Part shown: piece by piece, positions 6,539 to 14,178 of the stretch | Numbering within the stretch: position 1 is the stretch's first letter | How the letters are laid out: each line of letters begins with the position of its first letter | From: Actinomycetes bacterium | GTDB taxonomy: Bacteria; Actinomycetota; Acidimicrobiia; Acidimicrobiales; JAKAOS01 | Direction: 5' to 3' | DNA: 16,828 nt | NCBI GenBank assembly: GCA_021790615.1 | Contig: JAJYGW010000015.1 | Span: forward strand, 1-16,828 | Notes under the pieces: generated by a model | Told to the model about the DNA's origin: nothing | The model's input: only the letters and a program-made list of their open reading frames with translations | Database searches by the model: none | Position numbers and translations under genes: made by a program

Positions 6539-7675
6539 TCAGGAGCTCTCGTGCCGGCCGTCGGGCGCCGGCTCGTCGCAGGGATGCCAGCAGGCGAAGC
6601 GGTGGCGTCCGCCGCCAGGGGCGGCGAGCTCCGGGGCGCTTGCCCGGCACCGGTCGTCCGCCCGCTCGCAGCGCGGCGCGAAGGCGCATCCCGTGGGCAG
6701 GTGGGTGAGGTCGGGCGGGCGGCCCTCGACCACGGGGAGGATCGTGTGCGTCGGCCGGTCGAAGCGTGGGATCGCCTGCAGCAGCGCCTGGGTGTAGGGC
6801 ATCTGCACGTGGGCGAAGAGCTCGCGCGTCGACGCCTGCTCCACCGCCCGCCCGCCGTACATCACGATCACCTCGTCCGCGTAGGAAGCTGCGAGGCCGA
6901 GATCGTGGCTGACCAGGATGAGCGCCATGTCGCTCTGCTCTTGCAGCTCGAGCAGCAGCTCCATGATCTGCGCCTGGGTCGTCACGTCGAGGCTCGTGGT
7001 GGCCTCGTCCGCGATCAGCAGCTTCGGGTCGCACGCCAGGGCGATGGCGATCATCACCCGCTGGCGCATGCCGCCAGAGAGCTGATGAGGGTAGTCCAGG
7101 CAGCGGCGGGCGGCGGCGGGGATCCGCACACGCTCGAGAAGGTGCACCGCCCGGTTCCGGGCCTCCCGGCGATCGAGCGGCAGGTGGGCCCGCACGGCCT
7201 CAGCGACCTGGGGCCCGATCCGCATCGTCGGGTTGAGCGAGCGGGAGGGGTCCTGGAACACCATCGACACGCCGGTGCCGCGGTAGCGGCAGAGCTGCTT
7301 CTCGGACAGGCCGACCAGCTCGACGCCATCGAGGCGGACCGAGCCGGTAGTCCGTGCGGTCGGCGGCAGCAGACCCATGACCGCTCGACAGCTCACCGTC
7401 TTGCCGGAGCCCGACTCGCCGATGATGGCGAGGCTCCTGCCCGCAGCCAGCTCGTAGCTGATCCCGTTGACGGCGTAGACCCGCTGCCTGTGTTGGACGA
7501 AGTGCACGTGGAGGTCGCTCACCGTGAGCAACGCCTCCCGGTCGGTTGCGTTCTCGACGCACGACCCGAGTGTGCCCGCCGCTCTGGAGGTGTCCTGGTT
7601 CGTCCGCAGCGCCACGCCTCTCCCCGAGCCCAGGTGCCGACCAAGTCTGGGAATGTGCGGGCTCACCGTATCCAT
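6539..7675 (-). CDS. Dipeptide/oligopeptide-type ABC transporter ATPase (DppD/OppD-like)
   Basis: 378 residues from ATG 7675. The nucleotide-binding domain has Walker A GESGSGKT (86-93), Q-loop [11 protein letters not shown] (139-149), signature LSGGMRQR (199-206), Walker [13 protein letters not shown] (219-230, with Ala where Pro is usual) and switch His at SHDL (256-259). The C-terminal oligopeptide-transport extension has Cys330, Cys336, Cys343 and Cys362 in the spacing known for DppD/OppD ATPases. The start is uncertain: about 45 residues precede the domain, the RBS at 7675 is weak, and GTG or TTG codons near the [11 protein letters not shown] segment (residues 49-59) are alternatives. 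It lies on the opposite strand from the permease genes, which is unusual, but it is the only DppD-type partner here for the DppF-type ATPase. It converges on the 5362-6480 gene. Confidence 0.9.
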   Translation of the reverse strand: MDTVSPHIPRLGRHLGSGRGVALRTNQDTSRAAGTLGSCVENATDREALLTVSDLHVHFVQHRQRVYAVNGISYELAAGRSLAIIGESGSGKTVSCRAVMGLLPPTARTTGSVRLDGVELVGLSEKQLCRYRGTGVSMVFQDPSRSLNPTMRIGPQVAEAVRAHLPLDRREARNRAVHLLERVRIPAAARRCLDYPHQLSGGMRQRVMIAIALACDPKLLIADEATTSLDVTTQAQIMELLLELQEQSDMALILVSHDLGLAASYADEVIVMYGGRAVEQASTRELFAHVQMPYTQALLQAIPRFDRPTHTILPVVEGRPPDLTHLPTGCAFAPRCERADDRCRASAPELAAPGGGRHRFACWHPCDEPAPDGRHESS

Positions 7676-7864
7676 CGTGCCCTGGCCGCACAAGCTCCGC
7701 GGGCGCTCAACGTGGGACCGGGAGCTCCGGCCCCGCTGCGGTGCCAGGGATCTTGTGGGAGTATGCCTGCGACCGGAGGTGCTCGCTCGACGAGTGGTCC
7801 GACGACGAGGGCTACGAGCCGCGCCTGCCGGAGGCTCAATCGCGCAGGGGTGAGGTGGGAGGCA
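7676..7864. promoter_or_regulatory. Divergent intergenic region between transporter ATPase and permease genes
   Basis: These 189 bases separate the minus-strand ATPase gene from the plus-strand permease genes and should carry both promoters if the transporter is co-regulated. I see no clear -35/-10 pair on either strand. The only prominent motif is the eight-base palindrome GGAGCTCC near 7719-7726. Confidence 0.4.
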
Positions 7865-8920
7865 ATGAGCACGCCGGTGGTCACGCCCACCGAAGCGGCG
7901 GGGGGGCACGCCGAGGGCGAAGGGGGCCTGCGGTGGTGGACCGCCTTCACGTCGTCGCCCACCCTGCGGCTCGCCGTCCGCCGGATCCTGATCGCCATCC
8001 CGGTGATGCTCGGAGTGACCTTCCTCACGTCCGTCCTCTTGAACCTTCTCCCCGGAGACGCCGCGTCGGCCCTGCTCGGAGCGAATGCCACCCCCCAGGA
8101 GATCCGTCAGCTCTACCTGAAGCTCCACCTGAACGAGTCGTTCTTCGTGCGCTACTGGCAGTGGCTGGACGGTGTCTTCCACGGGCACTTGGGCGTCTCG
8201 CTGCAGAACACACAGCCGGTCGCCCAGATCATCGGCCAGCACCTGCCGGTCACCTTCGAGCTCATCGTCTACTCCACGGTCGTGATGGTGTTCGTCACGA
8301 TCCCCATTGCGATGCTCTGCGCGCGACGTCCCGGCGGGATCGTGGACCGGATCACGATGATCCTCTCGATGGGCTTCCTGTCCATCCCCCAGTTCGTGCT
8401 CGGCCTCCTCTTCGTGCTCGTGTTCGCAGTGGTCTGGAAGATCTTCCCTGCTCTCGGGTACACGCCGATCACCCAGAGCCTCGGCGCGAACCTGAAGGAC
8501 TTCACCCTCCCGGCTCTCACCATCGCGCTGCCGTTCTCCGGCTTCTACATCCGGCTGCTGCGCGGCGATCTCATCGAGCAGATGGAGTCGCAGGACTACG
8601 TGGTCACCGCCCGCGCGAAGGGCTTCGGCTCCTGGTACATCCTCACCCGGCACGCCTTCAGGAATTCGCTGATCAGCTTCGTCACCATCGTCGGGCTGAA
8701 CGTGGCGCAGCTGTTCGCCTACACGGTCATCGTCGAGGAGATCTTCGGCCTTCCCGGTCTCGGCTACCAGCTGCTCACCGGCGTGAGCGACAGGAACACC
8801 CCGCTCGTGCAGGCCATCGTCCTCGTCTTCGCCGGCATCGTCGTCATCGTCAACCTGTTCACCGACCTCACGTACGGAGTCATCGACCCGAGGGTCCGCT
8901 ATGGCCGTTCTGCCATCTGA
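7865..8920 (+). CDS. ABC transporter permease (DppB/OppB-like)
   Basis: 351-residue inner-membrane subunit. A cytosolic N-terminus of about 40 residues is followed by the first membrane helix (RRILIAIPVMLGVTFLTSVL) and the family block NLLPGDAA. Further helices lie at about residues 135-160, 175-205, 225-240, 275-300 and 315-335. The ATPase-contact EAA loop is visible in TARAKGFGSWYILTRHAFRN. The C-terminus DLTYGVIDPRVRYG is typical of DppB. The ATG at 7865 follows GAGGTGGGAGG. Its last 20 bases overlap the start of the second permease gene, as usual in such operons. Substrate specificity cannot be read because the binding protein is absent from the window. Confidence 0.93.
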   Translation: MSTPVVTPTEAAGGHAEGEGGLRWWTAFTSSPTLRLAVRRILIAIPVMLGVTFLTSVLLNLLPGDAASALLGANATPQEIRQLYLKLHLNESFFVRYWQWLDGVFHGHLGVSLQNTQPVAQIIGQHLPVTFELIVYSTVVMVFVTIPIAMLCARRPGGIVDRITMILSMGFLSIPQFVLGLLFVLVFAVVWKIFPALGYTPITQSLGANLKDFTLPALTIALPFSGFYIRLLRGDLIEQMESQDYVVTARAKGFGSWYILTRHAFRNSLISFVTIVGLNVAQLFAYTVIVEEIFGLPGLGYQLLTGVSDRNTPLVQAIVLVFAGIVVIVNLFTDLTYGVIDPRVRYGRSAI

Positions 8921-9800
8921 GGGCGAGGCGCCCGCCCCTGCGCGAGGCGCCCTGGTCCTCGCCGATCTGCCGGCGCGCCGCGGCCGTGGCTGGCTGCACT
9001 CGCTCGACATCTCCATCCCGGCCGTCCTTCTGATCGCGCTCGCGTTCACCTGCTTCGTCTGGCCCTACCTCTACAAGATCCCTTCTCCGGTCGGCGGCGG
9101 CATCCTCACAGGAAGCCTGCCGGTCGGCTCCCCGGGGCACCTCCTCGGGACGACAGTGGTGGGCAACGACATCATGTCCCGGCTGATCTACGGCGGCAGG
9201 ATCTCCATCGAGATCATGTTCGCGGTCCAGGGCATCGGGCTCGTGGTGGGAAGCCTCATCGGCGTGACGGCGGCGATGATGCAAGGGGTCGCAGAGACGA
9301 TCGCGATGCGGATCCTCGACGTGATCATCGCCTTCCCGGCCATCATCCTCGTCGTCGTCATCGTCCTCGGCCTGGGGGCCAGCGAGGCCACCCTCATCTG
9401 GGCGCTCGCGGTCGTCATGATCCCGATCTTCGCCCGGGTGTCGCGGGCGGGCGCGGTGACCATCCGGGAGCAGACCTACATCGTGGCGGCGGAGCTGTCC
9501 GGCTCGAAGCGGTGGCGCATCGCCCTCCGCCACGTCCTCCCGAACATCTTGATGTCCTTGCTCACCTTCGCCGTCCTCGGCGCGGGCATCGTCGTCATCC
9601 TCGAGGCGACCGTGAGCTTCTTCGGCTATGGCATCCCGCCTCCGGGACCGAGCTGGGGGAACATGATCGCGGTGGGGGCTCAGACAATGTCGACCCGGCC
9701 GGTGCTGCTCCTCGTCCCCTCCGTCGTGCTCCTGGTCACGGTCATCGCCCTCAACACCCTGGGCGAGGGAATGCGCCGTCGCTGGGGGACCCTCCGGTGA
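8901..9800 (+). CDS. ABC transporter permease (DppC/OppC-like)
   Basis: 299-residue second permease. After a 35-residue cytosolic leader it has a membrane helix (ISIPAVLLIALAFTCFVWPY), then the DppC hallmark block LLGTTVVGNDIMSRLIYGGR, whose usual form is GTDxxGRDxxSR, followed by helices in IEIMFAVQGIGLVVGSLIG, IIAFPAIILVVVIVLGLG and later segments. The EAA loop is AAELSGSKRWRIALRHVLPN. The C-terminal NTLGEGMRRRW corresponds to the usual NxxGDxLRxxxDP end, shortened. It overlaps dppB by 20 bases and is followed after 58 bases by the DppF-type ATPase gene. Confidence 0.92.
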   Translation: MAVLPSEGEAPAPARGALVLADLPARRGRGWLHSLDISIPAVLLIALAFTCFVWPYLYKIPSPVGGGILTGSLPVGSPGHLLGTTVVGNDIMSRLIYGGRISIEIMFAVQGIGLVVGSLIGVTAAMMQGVAETIAMRILDVIIAFPAIILVVVIVLGLGASEATLIWALAVVMIPIFARVSRAGAVTIREQTYIVAAELSGSKRWRIALRHVLPNILMSLLTFAVLGAGIVVILEATVSFFGYGIPPPGPSWGNMIAVGAQTMSTRPVLLLVPSVVLLVTVIALNTLGEGMRRRWGTLR

Positions 9801-9858
9801 CGGCGTGGCGCGCCGGCTCGTGCCGGCTCGTCTGGGCTGCGCGGCGCAGGACCGGTCC

Positions 9859-10986
9859 ATGACCGTCGACGGTTCGGACGAGACGGGCGCCACTGGTGGG
9901 CCGGCGACCCTGCCCGGTGCGCCCACTGCCCCGGGTGCGGCCAACGGGGAGAGCGTCCTTCTCGAGGTTCGCCACCTCGTGCAGGAGTTCCCCATCCGCA
10001 ACGCGGGAGGGGTGAAAGGCGGCATGCTCCAGGCCGTCTCGGACGTCTCGTTCACCCTGCGCGCGGGGGAGGCGCTCGGGATCGTGGGCGAGACCGGTTC
10101 GGGGAAGTCGACCCTCGCCCGCTCCGTCATCCAGGCGCCCCCGCCGAGGTCCGGAGAGGTGATCTTCGACGGCGTCGACCTCACGAAGCTCCGGCGGCGG
10201 CAGCTGGGGCCGCTCCGCCGCCACGTCCAGATGGTCTTCCAGGACCCCTACAGCTCGCTCGACCCGAAGTGGCGGGTGAAGGACATCGTCGCCGAGCCGC
10301 TCGTGGCGTACGAGGCCGGCGACCGCCGGCAGCGCCAGGCGCGTGTGGACGAGCTCCTGGACCTGGTCGGCCTCGATCCTGAGACCTACGGCGCCCGGCG
10401 TCCTGGCCAGCTGTCGGGCGGGCAGGCCCAGCGCGTGGCGATCGCACGGGCGATCGCGCTCCATCCCCAGCTCGTGATCTGCGACGAGCCGGTCTCCTCG
10501 CTCGACGTGCTGGTCCAGGCCCAGGTGCTGAACCTGTTCGAGAAGCTCCGCCAGGAGCTCGCTCTCGCCTACTTGTTCATCGCCCACGACCTCGCTCTGG
10601 TCAAGCAGGTGAGCGACCGGGTGATCGTGCTGTACCTCGGCAAGGTTTGCGAGCTGGGGCCGTCAGACGGCCTCTACGCCGAGCCGCTCCATCCGTACAC
10701 CCTCGCGCTGTTGAAGTCGATCCCCGACACGGACCCCACGATCCGCAGGGCGCGCACGAAGGAGGTCATCAGCGGAGAGCTCCCCTCACCGCTCGACCCC
10801 CCGAGCGGGTGCCGCTTCCGCACGCGCTGCCCTCGGGCTCAGGCACGCTGCGCCGAGGAGGTGCCGGTGCTCAGGCCCCTGCGGAAGGACCACTTCGTCG
10901 CCTGCCATTTCCCGCTCCACGAAAGAGGCGGTGGTGCCGTCGGCGCGGCGGGTACCGCGGTCGCTCTGGGTGAGGCGTCGGCGTGA
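9859..10986 (+). CDS. Dipeptide/oligopeptide-type ABC transporter ATPase (DppF/OppF-like)
   Basis: 375 residues from ATG 9859, chosen because AGGA lies seven bases upstream; an in-frame GTG at 9805 would add 18 residues. A low-complexity N-terminus of about 30 residues precedes the domain. Motifs: Walker A GETGSGKST (77-85), Q-loop MVFQDPYSSLDP (125-136), signature LSGGQAQR (185-192), Walker B QLVICDEPVSSLD (204-216) and AHDL (242-245). The C-terminal extension carries Cys318, Cys324, Cys331 and Cys349 as in this subfamily. It pairs with the minus-strand ATPase at 6539-7675 to power the two permeases. Confidence 0.93.
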   Translation: MTVDGSDETGATGGPATLPGAPTAPGAANGESVLLEVRHLVQEFPIRNAGGVKGGMLQAVSDVSFTLRAGEALGIVGETGSGKSTLARSVIQAPPPRSGEVIFDGVDLTKLRRRQLGPLRRHVQMVFQDPYSSLDPKWRVKDIVAEPLVAYEAGDRRQRQARVDELLDLVGLDPETYGARRPGQLSGGQAQRVAIARAIALHPQLVICDEPVSSLDVLVQAQVLNLFEKLRQELALAYLFIAHDLALVKQVSDRVIVLYLGKVCELGPSDGLYAEPLHPYTLALLKSIPDTDPTIRRARTKEVISGELPSPLDPPSGCRFRTRCPRAQARCAEEVPVLRPLRKDHFVACHFPLHERGGGAVGAAGTAVALGEASA

Positions 10987-11029
10987 CCCGTGGCACCGCC
11001 CCGAGCGGACGCGGCGCCGGGGCGCGGCA

Positions 11030-11047
11030 CGACCGTCGAAGCGGTCG
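11030..11047 (+). terminator. Perfect 6-bp hairpin downstream of the transporter genes
   Basis: CGACCG-TCGAAG-CGGTCG forms a six-base-pair stem with a six-base loop, 43 bases after the dppF-like stop and 70 bases before the alcohol dehydrogenase start. No U tract follows. It could end the transporter transcript or lie in the leader of the next operon. Confidence 0.35.
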
Positions 11048-11116
11048 GCGCGAACGGACCGGGGCGACCGGTTGGACCAGACAGAGGAACGCTTGGAAGA
11101 GAGAAGGAGTCGAGCC

Positions 11117-12232
11117 ATGAAGACGACCGCAGCCGTCCTGCGGGTGCCTGGCAAGCCGTGGGAGATCACCGAGCTGGAGCTCGACGAGCCGAAGTCGCAC
11201 GAGGTGCTCGTCAAGTTCGTGGCCTCGGGGATGTGCCACTCGGACGAGCACATCCGCGCGAGCGGTGGGTCCCACATCCGCATGCCTCTCGTCGGGGGTC
11301 ACGAGGGCTCCGGGATCGTCGAGGCCGTCGGCGCGGCGGTGCAGCGGGTGAAGCCGGGCGATCACATCGTCACCTCCTACATCCCGGCCTGCGGGCACTG
11401 CCGCTACTGCTCGACCGGCAGGCAGAACCTGTGCGACCGCGGCCTGTACGCCGGGAGAGGCTGCCTGCAGGACGAGACCTTCCGGTTCCACCAGGACGGC
11501 GAGGATTTCGGCGCGTTCTGCGTGGTCGGCTCGTTCTCCCAGTACTCGGTCGTCTCCGAGTACTCCTGCATCAAGATGGACGACGACATCCCTTTCGACG
11601 TGGCCTGCCTCGTCGGATGCGGTGCGACCACCGGATGGGCATCCGCCGTCTACGCGGCGGACGTCCGGGTCGGCGAGACCGTCGTGGTCTTCGGCACCGG
11701 CGGCGTGGGGATGAACGCCGTGCAGGGTGCCCGTCTGGCGGGGGCGAAGAACGTGATCGCCGTCGACCCGGTGGCCTTCAAGCGCGAGCAGGCGCTGCGC
11801 TTCGGTGCGACCCTCGCCTTCGCGGACCCGGCGGAGGCGAGGGAGAGGATCGTGGAGCTCACCCGGGGCCAGCTGGCGGACAAGATCATCCTCACCGTCG
11901 GCCTGCTCGCCGAGGCAGACGTCTCGAACGCCGTCTCGATGTGCGGCAAGGCCGGCACCGTCGTGATCACCTCGGTCAGTCCGCCCGACGAGAAGACCGT
12001 CAGCCTGACCGGCAGCCCCCTCGTCGGCTACGTGCGGCGGATCCAGGGGGCATTGTTCGGAAATGCCAACCCGCTCTACGACGTGCCGAGACTGCTCGGG
12101 CTCTACAAGTCCGGCGACGTGAAGCTCGAGGAGCTGATCACCCGGCGCTACCGCCTCGACGAGATCAACGAGGGCTATCAGGACATGCTGGACGGCAAGA
12201 ACATCCGTGGCGTGATCGTCCACGAGCATTGA
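11117..12232 (+). CDS. NDMA-dependent (mycofactocin-type) zinc alcohol dehydrogenase
   Basis: 371-residue medium-chain dehydrogenase with tightly bound nicotinamide cofactor; family members oxidise alcohols with the peptide-derived carrier mycofactocin as presumed physiological acceptor. Catalytic zinc ligands are Cys40 and His62 with Cys168; structural zinc ligands are Cys92, Cys95, Cys98 and Cys106. The cofactor loop is GTGGVGMNAVQGA (193-205). FRFHQDGEDFGAFCVVGSFSQY and CLVGCGATTGWASAVYAADV are typical of the NDMA-dependent subfamily rather than ordinary alcohol dehydrogenases. AAGGAG lies seven bases before the ATG. It is 28 bases upstream of the Cys-type UGSC gene and appears to head that operon. 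No mycofactocin biosynthesis genes are in the window. Confidence 0.9.
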   Translation: MKTTAAVLRVPGKPWEITELELDEPKSHEVLVKFVASGMCHSDEHIRASGGSHIRMPLVGGHEGSGIVEAVGAAVQRVKPGDHIVTSYIPACGHCRYCSTGRQNLCDRGLYAGRGCLQDETFRFHQDGEDFGAFCVVGSFSQYSVVSEYSCIKMDDDIPFDVACLVGCGATTGWASAVYAADVRVGETVVVFGTGGVGMNAVQGARLAGAKNVIAVDPVAFKREQALRFGATLAFADPAEARERIVELTRGQLADKIILTVGLLAEADVSNAVSMCGKAGTVVITSVSPPDEKTVSLTGSPLVGYVRRIQGALFGNANPLYDVPRLLGLYKSGDVKLEELITRRYRLDEINEGYQDMLDGKNIRGVIVHEH

Positions 12233-12260
12233 GGGCACGAGAGACCGGAGGAGGACGACG

Positions 12261-12815
12261 ATGGGCAGCTCGATCATGGACCCGACCGGGCAGACGACGC
12301 GGGCAGAGGGCGCGCTGCAGCCGGCCATCCGCCCCGAGAGCTTGAAAGGCATGACCGTGGGCCTGCTCGACAACGGCAAGCAGAATGCGGGCCGCTTCGT
12401 CGAAGAGCTCGGCAAGGTGCTGGTGGAGCGGTACGGGGTCGGCCGCGTGGTCCTGCGCAAGAAGCCGGTGGCGACGGTGGACGCGCCGGCTCAGCTCCTC
12501 GACGACCTGCACCATGCGGCGGAGCTCGTGGTCATCGGTGTCGGGGACTGCGGCTCGTGCAGCGCTGCAGCCATAGCTGACGGGATCGCCTTGGAGCGCC
12601 TCGGCACCCCGACGGCGGTGGTCTGCACCGAGTCGTTCACCGCGACCGCCGACGCCATGGCGGTGATACGCGGCGCGGCGGGGTACCGCCACGCGACCGT
12701 GGCGCACCCGATGGCCGGCTTGCCGTTCGAGAAGGTGCGAGCGCGTGCCGAGGGCGTCGCCGACGAGGTGGCGTCGCTGCTCACCGGCGCCACCGTCCGT
12801 CGTGGCGCCGCCTGA
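12261..12815 (+). CDS. UGSC-family protein, Cys form (CGSC motif)
   Basis: 184-residue homologue of the selenoprotein at 4814-5362, with TGC (Cys97) where that gene has UGA, giving VGDCGSCSAAAIADG. The second motif Cys is Cys100. Also shared are a third Cys in AVVCTES (Cys122), the SFTATADAMAVIRGAAGYR segment and AHP near residue 152. The N-terminal half (KGMTVGLLDNGKQNAGRF, then a VVLRKKPVA strand) looks like an alpha/beta fold with no signal peptide. GGAGGAGG lies seven bases before the ATG. Its TGA overlaps the next ATG by one base, exactly as in the Sec cassette. The reaction is unknown; the CxxC-like pair suggests thiol/disulfide or nucleophile chemistry, by inference. Confidence 0.88.
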   Translation: MGSSIMDPTGQTTRAEGALQPAIRPESLKGMTVGLLDNGKQNAGRFVEELGKVLVERYGVGRVVLRKKPVATVDAPAQLLDDLHHAAELVVIGVGDCGSCSAAAIADGIALERLGTPTAVVCTESFTATADAMAVIRGAAGYRHATVAHPMAGLPFEKVRARAEGVADEVASLLTGATVRRGAA

Positions 12816-13906
12816 TGGTCGGCGACTCGGCTGCGACAGACCTGGACCCGGATGCCGCCCAGGCGGCGATCGAGCACTGCTACCACCAGGGATGGTCGGA
12901 CGGGCTCCCTCTCGTCCCCGCGACCCGCGAGCTGGTCGACCGCTTCCTCGCCGAGACCGACCGCTCGCCCGACGAGGTGATCGGCAGGATGGACAACCTG
13001 GGGCGCACCTGCACCGTCGAGCTGGCTGCGGTCAACGCCGCCATGGCGGGGTGCCTGCCGGCGTACTTCCCGGTGGTGCTGGCCGCCTGGGAAGCGGTGA
13101 TGCGCGACCGGGCCGCCAAGGGGGGCGCCTGGCAGAGCACGAGCGGTCCGGCACCGCTGATCATCGTGAACGGCCCGGTTCGAGAAGAGCTCGGGTTCAA
13201 CAGCTCCGGCGGGGCGTTCGGCCCGGGGTTCCGCCCCAACGCCACCGTGCCGCGAGCGATCGGGCTCATCGTCCGGAACGCCTTCGGCATCAGACCGCAC
13301 GAGCTCGACCAGGCGACGCAGGGGCTGCCGGGGCGCTTCGCGATGTGCTTCGGCGAGAACGAGGAGGAAAGCCCGTGGGAGCCGCTTTCGGTGGAGATGG
13401 GGCTCTTCGACGGCCAGAGCGCGGTGTCGGCCACGTTGGTCCGGACCTGCGAGTTCGTCGACAACCGCCACACCCAGGACCCCGAGCAGGTGCTCTTCGA
13501 CTTCGCCGACACCATCGTGAGGACCGGTTCGCTCATCTTCGCGGACCAGTCCTGCTTCGTGGTCTTCGGTCCCGAGCACGCGCAGCTGCTCGCCGGAGCG
13601 GGCTATTCCAAGAACGACGTGAAGGACTGGCTCATCGCGCACTGCGTGCGCAGCGAGGCGGACCTTCGACGGGTCGGCAAGGACGCGGTCGCAGAGGGCG
13701 GGCTGGGCGGGCGGGGTCCCAGTGCCGAAGAGCGCGTGAGCCAGGATACGCTCAGCCGCGTCGTCTCGACCCGAGAGCAGATCCCGATCGCCGTGACGGG
13801 CGCCCGGAACGCTGCCATGTCGCTCGTGTGCAGGGTCTTCGGCACGTGGTCGAACTCCTCGTGCCCGGTCGAGCGTCGCAGGCGCAACGGGACCGAGGGA
13901 ACATGA
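12815..13906 (+). CDS. Conserved ~365-residue partner protein of the Cys-type UGSC protein, function unknown
   Basis: 363 residues, paralogous along nearly its whole length to the protein at 5362-6480. Shared blocks are HCYHQGWSDGLPLVP (21-35), FLAETDRSPDEV, NAAMAGC (74-80), GAWQST (104-109), IVNGPVREELGFNS, FGPGFRPNATV, IRPHELDQATQG (159-170), GENEEESPWEPLSVE, FVDNRHT (214-220), GPEHAQLLA (252-260) and DVKDWL. Cys22, Cys80 and Cys178 match Cys24, Cys82 and Cys180 of the other copy; this copy has further cysteines at 66, 212, 247 and 277. No known cofactor fold is recognised. The start overlaps the UGSC stop (TGATG), so co-translation and complex formation are likely. The 35-residue Arg-rich tail is probably not conserved. 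Confidence 0.85.
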   Translation: MVGDSAATDLDPDAAQAAIEHCYHQGWSDGLPLVPATRELVDRFLAETDRSPDEVIGRMDNLGRTCTVELAAVNAAMAGCLPAYFPVVLAAWEAVMRDRAAKGGAWQSTSGPAPLIIVNGPVREELGFNSSGGAFGPGFRPNATVPRAIGLIVRNAFGIRPHELDQATQGLPGRFAMCFGENEEESPWEPLSVEMGLFDGQSAVSATLVRTCEFVDNRHTQDPEQVLFDFADTIVRTGSLIFADQSCFVVFGPEHAQLLAGAGYSKNDVKDWLIAHCVRSEADLRRVGKDAVAEGGLGGRGPSAEERVSQDTLSRVVSTREQIPIAVTGARNAAMSLVCRVFGTWSNSSCPVERRRRNGTEGT

Positions 13907-13940
13907 GACCGAGACACGGTGGGACGAGGAGGGCAGAGCG

Positions 13941-14168
13941 GTGATCGACCTGGAAGGCCTCGCGTCCCTGCGCACCTCGCTCGAGGTCGACGGCTACGAG
14001 ATCGACGTGGAGGAGGGCGAGCGCGTCGCCGTCGTGATCTCGGCGACGCCCGGCGCGTGCGCGGAGTGCTTGGTGCCCGCGAGCCTGATGGTGCCGATGC
14101 TCGAGCACGCCTTGAAGGTGCCGGGCGACCGCATCGACCTCACCTACCCCGCGGACCACGAGCAATGA
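13941..14168 (+). CDS. Small acidic CxxC protein, unknown function
   Basis: 75 residues from GTG 13941, with AGGAGG eight bases upstream, which is a strong reason to accept the gene. The protein alternates short beta-like and helical segments, contains Cys40-Ala-Glu-Cys43 in SATPGACAECLVP, and ends in a Asp/Glu-rich tail. It lies 34 bases after the ~365-residue partner gene and 10 bases before the dehydrogenase gene, so it is within the operon. The CxxC could bind metal or act as a redox partner; neither is shown. There is no counterpart beside the Sec cassette. I do not recognise the family. Confidence 0.75.
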   Translation: MIDLEGLASLRTSLEVDGYEIDVEEGERVAVVISATPGACAECLVPASLMVPMLEHALKVPGDRIDLTYPADHEQ

Positions 14169-14178
14169 GCCTCGAGCG

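Noticed and set aside
7676..9049. Minus-strand extension of the DppD-like ATPase across the permease genes.
   Set aside because: It is antisense to clear permease genes and gives repetitive Asp/Glu/Arg sequence with no family match.
9805..9858. Earlier GTG start for the DppF-like ATPase.
   Set aside because: It lacks a ribosome-binding site and adds an Arg/Ala-rich stretch, whereas ATG 9859 has AGGA at proper spacing.
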